DNA of 40,007 nucleotides from Streptomyces sp. H39-S7 (GCF_027158205.1 NZ_JAPVLU010000059.1:1-40007); one strand, 5' to 3'; shown: positions 15,491-23,103, numbered from the stretch's first letter. Translations and numbers: made by a program. The notes: a model not told the origin generated them from the sequence alone.

Positions 15491-16507
15491 GTGCTCGACG
15501 GAAAGAACCCCATGCCTGCGCTCTCGATCGCCAAGACCCACGGGTCCCGCAACGACATCTTTGTCATCGCCGGCGCTCCCGACGACCATTTCGCCCCCGC
15601 CGATCTGATCCGCGCCATCACCACCCTGTGCGACCGCCGGCGCGGCCTGGGCAGCGACGGCGTGTACTTCGTCGCCGACCACGGCGACGGCACCGCCCAG
15701 GCCTGGTTCTACAACCCCGACGGCTCCCCCGCCCTGCTGTGCGGCAACGGGATGCGCTGTGTCGGCCGCCTCCTGCTCGACCGCCACCAGGCGGAGTCCG
15801 CCGTCGTCCACACCGGCCCGTACTCCTTCACCGTCCGCTCCGCACCGACCACCTCGCACGGGGTCCGGCAGGTCTCCGTGGAGCTGCCCCCCGTCGACTT
15901 CACCCCGGCCGAGCCGATCGTGACCGGCGTGCAGTGGCCGTTCCTGGACCAGCTGCTGCCCGCCTACCACCTCACCCGCACCGTCTCCGCCCTCGCCGTG
16001 CCCAATTCCCACCTGGTCAGCGTGGTCAACAGCTACCGGGAATCGGAGCTCGTCCAGACCGGCACCCGGGTCGCCCGCAACCGGGAGGTCTTCCCGATCG
16101 GGGCCAACACCTCCTTCGTCCTGCCGCTGGCCGAGGCCGAGGTGTTCATCCACACCTTCGAGCGCGGCGCGGGCCTGACCCCCTCGTGCGGCTCAGGCAT
16201 CGCAGCCTCCCGGGCGGTCCTATCTCGCCTGGGCCTGGCCGAGCCTGAGCAGCCGGTGGTGGTACGCAACCCGGGCGGGCCTGCGCGCAGCTGGCTTCAG
16301 CCCGTCGGCGAGCAGTGGCAGCCGATCCTGGAGGGCAACGCCACCGTCGTCTACACCGCGCAGCTCGACCCGGCCGTCCTGCTGGGCGAGGCACCGATCG
16401 AGTTCTCCGGCGAAGCGAATATGCAGGAAATTAATGCATTTGCTTCACTGAACGACGAGAATCTCAAGTCATTGCAGGCAGCCGGGGTCAACCCGACCAT
16501 GATCTAG
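15491..16507 (+). CDS. DapF-like amino-acid epimerase, copy 2 (long form)
   Basis: A 338-residue protein from GTG 15491 behind GGGAGG. DapF-type catalytic cysteines are Cys84 in LLCGNGMRC and Cys233 in PSCGSG. GSRNDIF, GLGSDG, FYNPDGS and TFERGAG are also retained. Differences from ordinary DapF: the usual GET after ERGAG is GLT, and about 50 extra residues follow the second half, ending in the helical EINAFASLNDENLKSLQAAG. DapF1 in this window is only distantly similar, so this is not a recent duplicate. It lies 73 bp after the membrane protein and 65 bp before the desaturase. A two-base epimerisation or racemisation of an amino-acid-like intermediate is expected; the substrate is unknown. 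Confidence 0.8.
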   Translation: MLDGKNPMPALSIAKTHGSRNDIFVIAGAPDDHFAPADLIRAITTLCDRRRGLGSDGVYFVADHGDGTAQAWFYNPDGSPALLCGNGMRCVGRLLLDRHQAESAVVHTGPYSFTVRSAPTTSHGVRQVSVELPPVDFTPAEPIVTGVQWPFLDQLLPAYHLTRTVSALAVPNSHLVSVVNSYRESELVQTGTRVARNREVFPIGANTSFVLPLAEAEVFIHTFERGAGLTPSCGSGIAASRAVLSRLGLAEPEQPVVVRNPGGPARSWLQPVGEQWQPILEGNATVVYTAQLDPAVLLGEAPIEFSGEANMQEINAFASLNDENLKSLQAAGVNPTMI

Positions 16508-16530
16508 CCGCACTGCCCCTAGGCAGTCAC

Positions 16531-16553
16531 GGCCCCGGACATGGTCCGGGGCC
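16531..16553 (+). terminator. hairpin between dapF2 and desaturase gene
   Basis: GGCCCCGGAC-ATG-GTCCGGGGCC forms a 10-bp perfect stem with a three-base loop and no following T-run. It may reduce read-through or stabilise the upstream mRNA within the operon. Confidence 0.55.
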
Positions 16554-16572
16554 GGACAACTAAGGGGAGCGC

Positions 16573-17637
16573 GTGCTCACGTACTGGGGAATCATCGCGG
16601 CCGGCATCATCATGCGGCAGGCGGACCGCTGGCACTTCAGCCCCTACCGCGGCCGCCACCGCCCGAACACACTGCGGGCGGTGATGTCCTTACAACGCGC
16701 GCGGCTCAACAACGCCACCCCGGTGCTGCTGCTGGCCGGCCACTGGGTGGAGCTGGCCGGCTGGTGCCTGATAGCCGCCCATGCCGGCCCCTGGGGCTGG
16801 GCGGTCGCCGCCGCGGCCGGCGCGGTGAAGTTCCGGCACCTGCAGGAAGTCAGCCACTTCGCCGTCCACGGCGTCCTGACCCGCAGCAGCCGCCTGGGCA
16901 CTGTCCTGTCCGAAGCCGCGGTCCACGTGCCGCTCGGCTTCGTCCCGGTTCCGGTCCGCCGCCAGCGCCACGTCCGCGAGCACCACCCCAATGCCACCCT
17001 TGCCGGCATCGATCCCAATCTCGGCGACCTCCACACAGCGCGTCTGCTGCCCGGGGTGACGCGCTTCCGTTTCGCCGTCGCCCTGGTCTTCCCCCTCACC
17101 CCCCAGGGCATTGCCGAGACGGTGCGCGGGATCCTCGCCAATCTCCGCACCTCCCGGGCACCGGTGTGGAGACTGGCCGCCCTGGTAGCGGTACCGGCCT
17201 TGATGGGCTGCGCGTTCGGCTGGCCCGCGGCCGTCTTCGTCTACGTGGTGCCCCGGCTGCTGCTGTATCCGCAACTGGCCTGGATGTCGTTGCTCGTCGA
17301 ACACCGCTGGTTCGACGCTGAGCCGGTCACCGGTCCTCCGGCCGTCGTGGAGGCTGCACGCTGCCTGCGCCTGTACCCGCGCAACCACCTGCTCGCCCTG
17401 ATCGCCCGCGGCACCTGGCTGCCCTACGGCGACCTCTTCCACTACGCGCACTCCGCCCACCCCGCCGTGCGCTGGAACTACCTGCCCACCCTCGACCGGG
17501 CCCTGGGCACACCCCACTTCACCCCCACCGGCCTCCTCCTCGGCCCCGAATCCGTGGCCCGCAGGCACCTGGCCGCCCTCACCACCAGCACCGACGACAC
17601 GATGGCGAAGGCGGCGGCACCCGCCCGTTCTCTGTAA
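16573..17637 (+). CDS. membrane fatty-acid desaturase/hydroxylase-type diiron enzyme
   Basis: A 354-residue protein from GTG 16573 with AAGGGGAG upstream. Histidine boxes fit the membrane desaturase family: HLQEVSHFAVHG near residue 89, RQRHVREHHPNAT near 130 (the HxxHH box) and a late FHYAHSAHPAVRWNYLP near 290. Hydrophobic helices lie at about residues 52-80, 200-230 and 265-285. These enzymes use a diiron centre and O2 to desaturate or hydroxylate acyl chains or other lipid-like substrates in the membrane. It is the last gene of the 14509-dapF2 operon and is followed by a strong hairpin. The substrate cannot be read from sequence. Confidence 0.8.
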   Translation: MLTYWGIIAAGIIMRQADRWHFSPYRGRHRPNTLRAVMSLQRARLNNATPVLLLAGHWVELAGWCLIAAHAGPWGWAVAAAAGAVKFRHLQEVSHFAVHGVLTRSSRLGTVLSEAAVHVPLGFVPVPVRRQRHVREHHPNATLAGIDPNLGDLHTARLLPGVTRFRFAVALVFPLTPQGIAETVRGILANLRTSRAPVWRLAALVAVPALMGCAFGWPAAVFVYVVPRLLLYPQLAWMSLLVEHRWFDAEPVTGPPAVVEAARCLRLYPRNHLLALIARGTWLPYGDLFHYAHSAHPAVRWNYLPTLDRALGTPHFTPTGLLLGPESVARRHLAALTTSTDDTMAKAAAPARSL

Positions 17638-17654
17638 CAAGCAGCACCCGCGAC

Positions 17655-17698
17655 GTTGAGGGACCCGAACCGCAGGATGACGGTTCGGGTCCCTCAAC
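17655..17698. terminator. strong 18-bp stem-loop after the desaturase operon
   Basis: The arms GTTGAGGGACCCGAACCG and CGGTTCGGGTCCCTCAAC pair perfectly around an 8-base loop, CAGGATGA. It lies 17 bp after the desaturase stop and 69 bp before the next gene. There is no T-run, as is common for Streptomyces terminators. Confidence 0.85.
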
Positions 17699-17766
17699 AT
17701 GGTGGGGTAGCCGCTCCACCGGCCCAGGGCCAGGCCGCCGGTTTGGGGACGTGTCATCATCCACGG

Positions 17767-18303
17767 ATGCTCCTGCACACCGACCGGCTCGGCCTGCGCC
17801 GTTTCACCGCCGCGGACGCGCCGGCGTTCTCCGCCTACCGCTCGGACCCGGGCATCGCCCGCTACCAGAGCTGGGATACACCCTTCCCGCTGGAGGCCGC
17901 GACCGAGCGAATTCGGACCTACAACGACGATCAGCAGCAGCCCGGCTGGTTCCAGTACGCCGTCGAGCTCGCCGCCGAGGGATGCCTGATCGGCGACGTC
18001 GGATTCCGCCTGCACGAGAACCTGATGCAGGGCGACCTGGGCTTCACCCTCGCCCCCGGCCGGCACGGCCACGGCTACGCCACCGAAGCCGTCCGTGCCG
18101 TCCTGGACAGCCGTTTCGCCGGTGGTCTACACCGGGTCTCCGCCGAGTGCTACGCGCCCAACACCCGCTCCCGCCGCCTCCTGGAACGCGTCGGATTCCA
18201 GCTCGAAGGCCAGCGCCCCGCATACACCTGGACCGACGGCGAGTGGCGAGACCTGTGCCTGTACGGGCTGCTCGCCGACCAATGGACGCAGTCGGCGCCG
18301 TAG
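17767..18303 (+). CDS. GNAT acetyltransferase, RimJ/RimL-like
   Basis: A 178-residue protein, ATG 17767 (MLLHTDRLGLRRFTAADAPA). The classic RimJ/RimL opening TDRLGLRRF is followed by WFQYAVEL, GDVGFRLHE and the acetyl-CoA loop region APGRHGHGYATEAVRAVLD (motif A, R/Q-x-x-G-x-G/A). The C-terminal NTRSRRLLERVGFQLEGQRP is motif B. Members transfer acetyl groups to N-termini or small amines, and some confer drug or toxin self-resistance. It lies after the desaturase terminator, so it is a separate unit. The immediate upstream sequence lacks a clear ribosome binding site. Confidence 0.9.
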   Translation: MLLHTDRLGLRRFTAADAPAFSAYRSDPGIARYQSWDTPFPLEAATERIRTYNDDQQQPGWFQYAVELAAEGCLIGDVGFRLHENLMQGDLGFTLAPGRHGHGYATEAVRAVLDSRFAGGLHRVSAECYAPNTRSRRLLERVGFQLEGQRPAYTWTDGEWRDLCLYGLLADQWTQSAP

Positions 18304-18320
18304 CAGTTGGCCGCGCTACC

Positions 18321-18707
18321 TCAGAAGGTCTTGCCTGGATCGATCGGGTCGACGCCGGTGCCGTCGTACAGGTGGGGTTGAACGGACAGGACGACGCGCC
18401 CTTGGGGGAAGTCGGCGGTGGGCCGGGAGGCGTGGACGGCGTGCGCGATGCGCCAGTCGACGCCGTCGGCGATGAGGGCGCCGACCGGGATCGTGGCCGA
18501 CAGGTCCAGGGACTCGATGTCGAGGCCCGGCAGGGCGCCGATGTGTTCGGCGACGCCGCGGCGTTCGGCTTCGGCGGCGGTCAGGCACAGAGCCGGGACC
18601 TGCACGGTCGCGCGGCCGGCGGCGGCATCGACAACGAAGCCGGACAGTGCCGGGTAGCCGGCGCCCAGGGCCAGCAGCGCCGTGTGGTCCAGCAGAGCAG
18701 GAATCAC
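18321..18707 (-). CDS. PIN-domain VapC-like toxin
   Basis: A 128-residue protein, MIPALLDHTALLALGAGYPA. The first strand ends in the PIN-type Asp (LLDHTALLAL), and a helical middle with LCLTAAEAERRG carries the expected acidic residue. The C-terminal half (IPVGALIADGVDWRIAHAVH) fits the fold, with Asp in DGVDW. VapC toxins are Mg-dependent RNases that cut tRNA or rRNA. The PIN acidic set is less canonical than in typical VapC, so activity is uncertain. Its ATG shares ATGA with the end of the upstream antitoxin gene, the standard vapBC layout. Confidence 0.7.
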   Translation of the reverse strand: MIPALLDHTALLALGAGYPALSGFVVDAAAGRATVQVPALCLTAAEAERRGVAEHIGALPGLDIESLDLSATIPVGALIADGVDWRIAHAVHASRPTADFPQGRVVLSVQPHLYDGTGVDPIDPGKTF

Positions 18708-18964
18708 GCGGCAGCCGCCCGGCTCTCAATGGCCGCCCGCAGGCGTGCCGAGGCGGCGAGCGCCTGGTCGTCGACCTCGATACCCATCTGCGCCGACAGG
18801 TAGTGGCGCGCCTTCTCCGCCCGGGCGGCGAGCTCCGCTTCGGTCAGCGTGGAGGCGGCCATTTCCTCGACCAGTTCCCGCATCGTCGTGCCGCGCTCGG
18901 CCGCGAGCCGGTTCAGCCGCTCGCGGGCGGCCTTGGAGACCTTGATGCTCGTATCGTCCGTCAT
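18704..18964 (-). CDS. VapB-like antitoxin
   Basis: An 86-residue protein. Its N-terminal segment SIKVSKAARERLNRLAAERG followed by TTMRELVEEMA is a ribbon-helix-helix DNA-binding domain (residues 5-40). The remainder is a helical, Ala/Glu-rich arm that would cover the PIN toxin. A perfect 11-bp inverted repeat lies 4-30 bp upstream of the ATG, the expected autoregulatory operator. Translationally coupled (ATGA) to the downstream toxin gene. Confidence 0.8.
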   Translation of the reverse strand: MTDDTSIKVSKAARERLNRLAAERGTTMRELVEEMAASTLTEAELAARAEKARHYLSAQMGIEVDDQALAASARLRAAIESRAAAA

Positions 18965-18967
18965 GCC

Positions 18968-18994
18968 GACGACTCTACCGCCAGTAGAGTCGTC
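18968..18994. promoter_or_regulatory. vapBC operator palindrome
   Basis: GACGACTCTAC and GTAGAGTCGTC are perfect 11-bp inverted arms around CGCCA, starting 4 bp upstream of the antitoxin ATG. Binding of the ribbon-helix-helix antitoxin there would cover the start of the transcript. Confidence 0.75.
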
Positions 18995-19099
18995 GGGGGG
19001 CGTCCATCCCTCGCTCGCTTCTGCGTCCGGTGACCCGCGGCGAGCGTGTCAGCCGTGCTCAGGCACAATGCCCCGGCTCCCCAAATCCATTAATCGAAC

Positions 19100-19105
19100 T
19101 AGAAT
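19100..19105 (+). promoter_or_regulatory. -10 element TAGAAT of a probably leaderless gene
   Basis: TAGAAT lies 6 bp before ATG 19112, so transcription would start at or next to the start codon. The surrounding AT-rich stretch (ATTAATCGAACTAGAATCG) is unusual here. No good -35 is visible, which is common in Streptomyces. Confidence 0.55.
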
Positions 19106-19111
19106 CGAACA

Positions 19112-19507
19112 ATGGAGAATGGGCGAGGCGGGTCGGCTCCGGAGACCGGGCCGCTTGCTGCCGTGCGACTGCCCGATGGGCAGAGCGTGCGGGCGATGGT
19201 GATCCGGCGGATCCGGGACGCCGACGGATCCTGGTGGTATGAGCTCAATGTGTCGCTTTGGGCGCGGGTCGAGACCCACTACCGGTCCACCGACCGCATC
19301 GCGGGCGAGCCGGCACCCACCGTGTTCCTCGCCCCGGCCGCCACCGTCACGCCCATCGACGACCAGGACTACCGGGGCGTCGCCACCTGGCGGCACCCCG
19401 CCACCCTGCGCCGCACCCGCAGAAATCCCTTGCAGCGCCCACGCCCCGGCGGCCCCGCGCCCTGGGACGACGACTACCCCGGCGTGGACAACGACTTCGG
19501 GGCATAG
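19112..19507 (+). CDS. hypothetical protein (131 aa)
   Basis: The protein opens MENGRGGSAPETGPLAAVRL. A small beta-rich domain (residues 15-60: VRLPDGQSVRAMVIRRIRDA, then SWWYELNVSLWAR) resembles a barrel-like nucleic-acid or ligand-binding fold. The tail is Pro/Arg-rich and disordered, ending in DDDYPGVDNDFGA. No family name can be given. The start is fixed by the adjacent -10 element and the absence of a ribosome binding site. It is convergent with the gene at 19518, 10 bp apart. Confidence 0.7.
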   Translation: MENGRGGSAPETGPLAAVRLPDGQSVRAMVIRRIRDADGSWWYELNVSLWARVETHYRSTDRIAGEPAPTVFLAPAATVTPIDDQDYRGVATWRHPATLRRTRRNPLQRPRPGGPAPWDDDYPGVDNDFGA

Positions 19508-19517
19508 GCGCGGGCGA

Positions 19518-19835
19518 TCACCAGCCGGGCGCGCTGACCGCCTTCTTCAGCCGCCGGTGGAGACTCATCCAGCTACCGCCGGCCATCGCTTCCACCACCA
19601 TCGGGTGGCCCCACAGGGCCTTGAGGGCTGCCATCCGTGCGTCCCGCAGCCGCTCCAGTTCATCGGCTTGTTCCTCGCTCCAGACCACGCGACGAGAAAC
19701 CTGGTCCTCGCCGTCGGCACGCTCTTCAGCGGGGCCGTGGTCAATGGCTTCGACGTAGGCCACCACGGCCGTGTCGGCGTCCTGAAATGCCGATTGGCAG
19801 GCGACCAGGTCAGCGGAGGGTTCATCGGTGGGCAT
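19518..19835 (-). CDS. hypothetical helical protein (105 aa)
   Basis: Start taken at ATG 19835 (MPTDEPSADLVACQSAFQDA); an upstream ATG at 19865 is possible. The protein is helical and acidic through residue 50, followed by SRRVVWSEEQADELERLRDA and a basic end WMSLHRRLKKAVSA. The helical pattern with an amphipathic centre suggests a small protein-binding or regulatory role. The family is not recognised. It is divergent from ku across 97 bp. Confidence 0.6.
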   Translation of the reverse strand: MPTDEPSADLVACQSAFQDADTAVVAYVEAIDHGPAEERADGEDQVSRRVVWSEEQADELERLRDARMAALKALWGHPMVVEAMAGGSWMSLHRRLKKAVSAPGW

Positions 19836-19932
19836 GCCGGTCACGCTATGCGCTCGCACTGACATCCGGTCGACCCACGCCGGGCCCCGACAGAACGTGC
19901 GGCCCCGATCACCCCGTCATAGCGTGGGAGAC

Positions 19933-20931
19933 ATGCCCCCCATCTGGAGCGGAACCCTGTCGTTCGGGCTGGTGGCGATCCCGGTGCGCATGCAGTCGAT
20001 CGTCAGCTCGCACAAGATCGCGTTCCGCCAGATGCACAAAGCAGACCACGGGCCCGTACGACAGAAGAAGACCTGCGAGATCGACCAGCAGGTCCTCGAC
20101 CCGCAGGACATCGGGCGGGCCTACGAGACTCCGGACGGCCAGCTCGTCGAGGTGACGGACGACGAGCTGGCTGCCATGCCGCTCCCCACCGCGAAGACCA
20201 TCGAAGTCAGCGGATTCCTCGACGCCAGCACCGTCGACTACATGCAGCTCGACAAGCCGTACGCCCTCGAGCCCGGCCCCGGCGGCGAAAAGCCCTACAC
20301 CCTCATGCAGCGCGCCCTGTCCCGATCGGGCAAGGCGGCCGTCGGCAAGGTCGCGATGAACAACCGGGAGCGCCTGGTCCTGGTCCACGCCAGGGACAAG
20401 GTACTCATCGCCCAGACCTTGCACTGGCCGGACGAGATGAAGCCGTCGGCGGAAGCCGCGCCCCGCGGCAAGGTGGATCTCAGCGACGAAGAAGTCGACG
20501 CCGCCATCGCCCTCATCGAGGCCCTCGGCGAGGCCGACCCCGCAGACTTCGAGGACGAGTACGCCAAGGCTGTCACCGCCCTGGTGCAGGCCAAGATCGA
20601 CGGGGCGCAGGGGCCACGGGCGGCAGCGCAGCAGCAGCCGGACGGGAAGGTTGTCGACCTCATGGAGGCGCTGCAGGCCAGCCTCGCCGAGGCCAAGAAG
20701 AGTCGCGGCGGGGACGCCACGGTGCACGACATCACCCCGGCGAAGAAGGCCACCTCGAAGAAGACGGCGGCGAAGAAGACGGCTGCCAGCCACGCGTCCA
20801 CGTCGGCCAGCCACACCCGTGCGCGCAGCACGCCCAAGGGGGGCGAGGGGAAGAAGTCGACGTCGGCCACGAAGAAGGCAACCAAGAAGGCCCCGGCGAA
20901 GAAGGCCACCGCGCGCAAACGCAGTGCCTGA
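19933..20931 (+). CDS. ku: Ku DNA end-binding protein
   Basis: A 332-residue protein. ATG 19933 (MPPIWSGTLSFGLVAIPVRM) with GGGAGA just upstream gives the classic bacterial Ku start. The Ku core follows over residues 1-250: HKIAFRQMHKADHG, LAAMPLPTAKTIEVSGF, IDYMQLDK-like TVDYMQLDKPYAL, RERLVLVHARDKVLIAQTLH. The C-terminal 80 residues form a Lys/Ala-rich tail with repeated AKKAT/KKTAAKK units that should bind DNA without sequence preference. Bacterial Ku dimers thread onto DNA ends and recruit LigD for non-homologous end joining. No ligase gene lies nearby, so it must rely on a host enzyme. Confidence 0.95.
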   Translation: MPPIWSGTLSFGLVAIPVRMQSIVSSHKIAFRQMHKADHGPVRQKKTCEIDQQVLDPQDIGRAYETPDGQLVEVTDDELAAMPLPTAKTIEVSGFLDASTVDYMQLDKPYALEPGPGGEKPYTLMQRALSRSGKAAVGKVAMNNRERLVLVHARDKVLIAQTLHWPDEMKPSAEAAPRGKVDLSDEEVDAAIALIEALGEADPADFEDEYAKAVTALVQAKIDGAQGPRAAAQQQPDGKVVDLMEALQASLAEAKKSRGGDATVHDITPAKKATSKKTAAKKTAASHASTSASHTRARSTPKGGEGKKSTSATKKATKKAPAKKATARKRSA

Positions 20932-20937
20932 ACGCTG

Positions 20938-21189
20938 CTAGAGGTACTGGACCTGCCGGATGTACACGCATTCATGACGAGGGACCACGAGGCAGAGGAA
21001 CATCCCGCCGGGCACGGGCTGCATCGCCGCGCCGGGGCCGATGTCCTGGTACGTCGTGCCGTCCAGGTATTTGGCCGAGGCGGCCCGGACCAACTCGTCA
21101 GCCTTCTTCTCGACCTCGGCGACGAATGCCGGCGGGGCTCCGCCGATGACGTACTCCTGATCGGGGTCGTACTCCCACCGCCAGGTCAC
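20938..21189 (-). CDS. small protein paired with DUF6247 protein, toxin-like
   Basis: An 83-residue protein starting MTWRWEYDPDQEYVIGGAPP. Helix FVAEVEKKADELVRAASAKY is followed by a GTTYQDIGPG turn and C-terminal strands GGMFLCLVVPRHECVYIRQV. The size and helix-then-sheet order are those of small RelE-fold toxins. The start shares ATGA with the upstream DUF6247 gene, which is the antitoxin position. This order is consistent with a toxin-antitoxin pair, but function is unproven. It is convergent with ku, 6 bp apart. Confidence 0.6.
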   Translation of the reverse strand: MTWRWEYDPDQEYVIGGAPPAFVAEVEKKADELVRAASAKYLDGTTYQDIGPGAAMQPVPGGMFLCLVVPRHECVYIRQVQYL

Positions 21190-21548
21190 CCACTGACCGC
21201 CTGGTCCGCTTCGGCCTCAACAGCGCGCAGCTCCTCCATCGCGGTGCGGAATACGGGATCGTCCTTGCTGGTGGTCGCGTGGAGCGACCTCAACGCGTGA
21301 TTCCGCCGCTGGGCAAGATCGGGCCGCCGCTCGACTTCGACTTCCCGGGCCCAGAACGCCAGCCAGGTGTGGACATGGCTGATCTTGCTGTCCTGTGCCA
21401 TCGCGGCGAAGGCCTCGTCCTTGTGCTGCTCCATCTCCGCCAGGCGGCTCGGGGCGACAGCGGCCAGAGCAGCGCGTAGGGCCGGGGGCGTCCGGTCCGG
21501 GCGAGGAATCCGTTCCCCGCCATGGTGATCATGAGGCTGCGTCGTCAT
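21186..21548 (-). CDS. DUF6247-like protein (120 aa), antitoxin-like
   Basis: After a disordered start, RTPPALRAALAAVAPSRLAE leads into MEQHKDEAFAAMAQDSKISH and WLAFWAREVEVERRPDL, the layout I associate with the actinobacterial DUF6247 family. The domain is mostly helical. It is the first gene of a two-gene unit with an ATGA overlap into the 83-residue protein. The pair recurs in Streptomyces genomes to my knowledge, and the size and order suggest type II toxin-antitoxin function; this is inference. Confidence 0.6.
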   Translation of the reverse strand: MTTQPHDHHGGERIPRPDRTPPALRAALAAVAPSRLAEMEQHKDEAFAAMAQDSKISHVHTWLAFWAREVEVERRPDLAQRRNHALRSLHATTSKDDPVFRTAMEELRAVEAEADQAVSG

Positions 21549-21714
21549 GCGCCGAAGAACCCCTCTGTGAGCTGATGCCCTGCCGTGGGGTCCGAGTCTA
21601 CCGAGGAACCGCGCATCGGAAGCGGCGCTGACAAACGGCGAACTGGCTGGTCAGAAGGCAGGCCCGGGTCGCCCGACCTTACGGCGGTCCGAGGGCTCCC
21701 TTCCAACGGGGCGT

Positions 21715-22746
21715 TCACGCGGCGGGCTGAGCCAGCAGCATGTCCATGAGTGCCTGGTAGCGCTGCAGGTCCTCGGCCCATCCGGGAATGACGAGGAACT
21801 GGACGACGCTCATGGCGATCGCTGCCTCGCCGACCATCCCGAGGATGGGGGCGAAGCCTCCGATTCGGACCCACTGGTCCCACATCACGTCGGCCATCAG
21901 CCTCCGAAGGATCTCGGGTTCGTCCGGCGCCCGTTGCATCAGCAAGATCCCCAGGGCCCCGTTCCCCCTGGTACAGGCCTGTACCGCCGCGCACAGCAGC
22001 CGGTCGTCGGTCTCCTGGACGGCGCGGATCAGACCGCGCAGGCCGCCCGCCATAGGGGACTGAGCGAACATGTCGATGCCTTCGAGAGCTGCGTTGCGGT
22101 GGGCGTCGCGGATCTTCTCGACCATCTCGGTGTTGTCGGGCGAGGCGGTCGCCCACGCGTCCATCAGATCCTCGAACCCGATGTCGTCGACGCCGCCGAC
22201 CATCATCCGGGCGCCCGGATCCATCAGGGCCGGGTGGAACATGTTGGAGACCGAGCGGGATGGCGGCAGGTCGAACCCGGCTTCAGCCGCCCCCTCGCGC
22301 AGGGCCCCGTCCAAGTCCTTCTTGGGACAGCGCCGGCCCCTGATCATCCCGGCCGCCATCTCCTGGCGCGCTTTGAACGCCTCGTCGGTGTCCCCAACGG
22401 GGACGTGGCCCATGTCGACGCCCACCCGCCGGAAGGGCCGTTCGAGGGCGTCCGCCACCGTCGCCCGCAGCCGCGTCGCACTTTCCGGGGTGTCGTCGAC
22501 CGCCCAGAAGTACCATCCCAGCCAGCTGATACTGCGGCCGGGCTTGGAGGCTTCTGCCAGACAGACGGCCCGCTGCACCGTCTCAGGCCGAACTTCCCCG
22601 GTCTCAGGGTCGGTCGAGTCTGCGGCCCTGGGCAACCACAGTTGTGTGCGCCACCGCTCCAACTGGGTCGGGCTGATGGTCAGTCCGTGTTTGCCGACTG
22701 CAGTGACCAGTGCCAGATCGAGCGCGGTAGGGGGTGTGCGGGTCAT
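21715..22746 (-). CDS. hypothetical protein with HTH-like N-terminus (343 aa)
   Basis: Start is taken at ATG 22746 (MTRTPPTALDLALVTAVGKH), which has AGGAG 8 bp upstream; a longer frame upstream is low-complexity and not supported. Residues 10-45 (GLTISPTQLERWRTQLWLPR) resemble a MerR-like or phage HTH that recognises a start site, followed by SISWLGWYFWAVDD. The rest is helical and Ala/Met-rich with no known domain: FHPALMDPGARMMVGG, LLMQRAPDEPEILRR, GMVGEAAIAMSVVQFL. It follows a small membrane protein by 2 bp, so the two form an operon. Function unknown. Confidence 0.65.
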   Translation of the reverse strand: MTRTPPTALDLALVTAVGKHGLTISPTQLERWRTQLWLPRAADSTDPETGEVRPETVQRAVCLAEASKPGRSISWLGWYFWAVDDTPESATRLRATVADALERPFRRVGVDMGHVPVGDTDEAFKARQEMAAGMIRGRRCPKKDLDGALREGAAEAGFDLPPSRSVSNMFHPALMDPGARMMVGGVDDIGFEDLMDAWATASPDNTEMVEKIRDAHRNAALEGIDMFAQSPMAGGLRGLIRAVQETDDRLLCAAVQACTRGNGALGILLMQRAPDEPEILRRLMADVMWDQWVRIGGFAPILGMVGEAAIAMSVVQFLVIPGWAEDLQRYQALMDMLLAQPAA

Positions 22747-22748
22747 GT

Positions 22749-22931
22749 TCAGCTCCTGCGGTCCCGGTTGCCAGTGGCGATGACGGTGTAGACGGCGGCC
22801 GCCGTTCCCAGCGCGCTCGCCCACACCGCGCTCTGCGCGGCCAGGACTGCGGCCGCGACCACCAGGAGCAGCTCGGGCAGCCGGGGGCTGTCGCCTCCCC
22901 CAGGCGTGAGCGGACTGACGTTCATGGGCAT
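22749..22931 (-). CDS. small membrane protein (60 aa)
   Basis: From ATG 22931 (MPMNVSPLTPGGGDSPRLPE), with AAGGAAAC just upstream; ATG 22925 is also possible. Residues 20-53 (LLLVVAAAVLAAQSAVWASA then LGTAAAVYTVIATG) are hydrophobic enough for one long or two short transmembrane helices. The basic end NRDRRS should face the cytoplasm. It is the first gene of an operon with the 343-residue HTH-like protein; the start of that gene lies 2 bp beyond the stop here. It could be an anchor or antagonist for that partner. Confidence 0.6.
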   Translation of the reverse strand: MPMNVSPLTPGGGDSPRLPELLLVVAAAVLAAQSAVWASALGTAAAVYTVIATGNRDRRS

Positions 22932-23103
22932 GTTTCCTTCCCAAGCGGCGTCCTGCCGGGCGTCCCGGCAGAGCAGGCTCGGGTCACCGGATAACCGGAG
23001 CCGACCTGCACGCCTATCTCCCCACACCGCTTCCGGCGATTCGGGAAAACCTTGCGGGGCACCGAACTCGCCGGCAGACGGCTCATGCTCGGAGACTCGA
23101 GCG

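Noticed and set aside
14206..15693. 495-residue leftward frame
   Set aside because: Antisense shadow of the membrane protein with its well-placed start and conserved paralogue.
16690..18072. 460-residue leftward frame
   Set aside because: Antisense to the desaturase and acetyltransferase, both with clear motifs.
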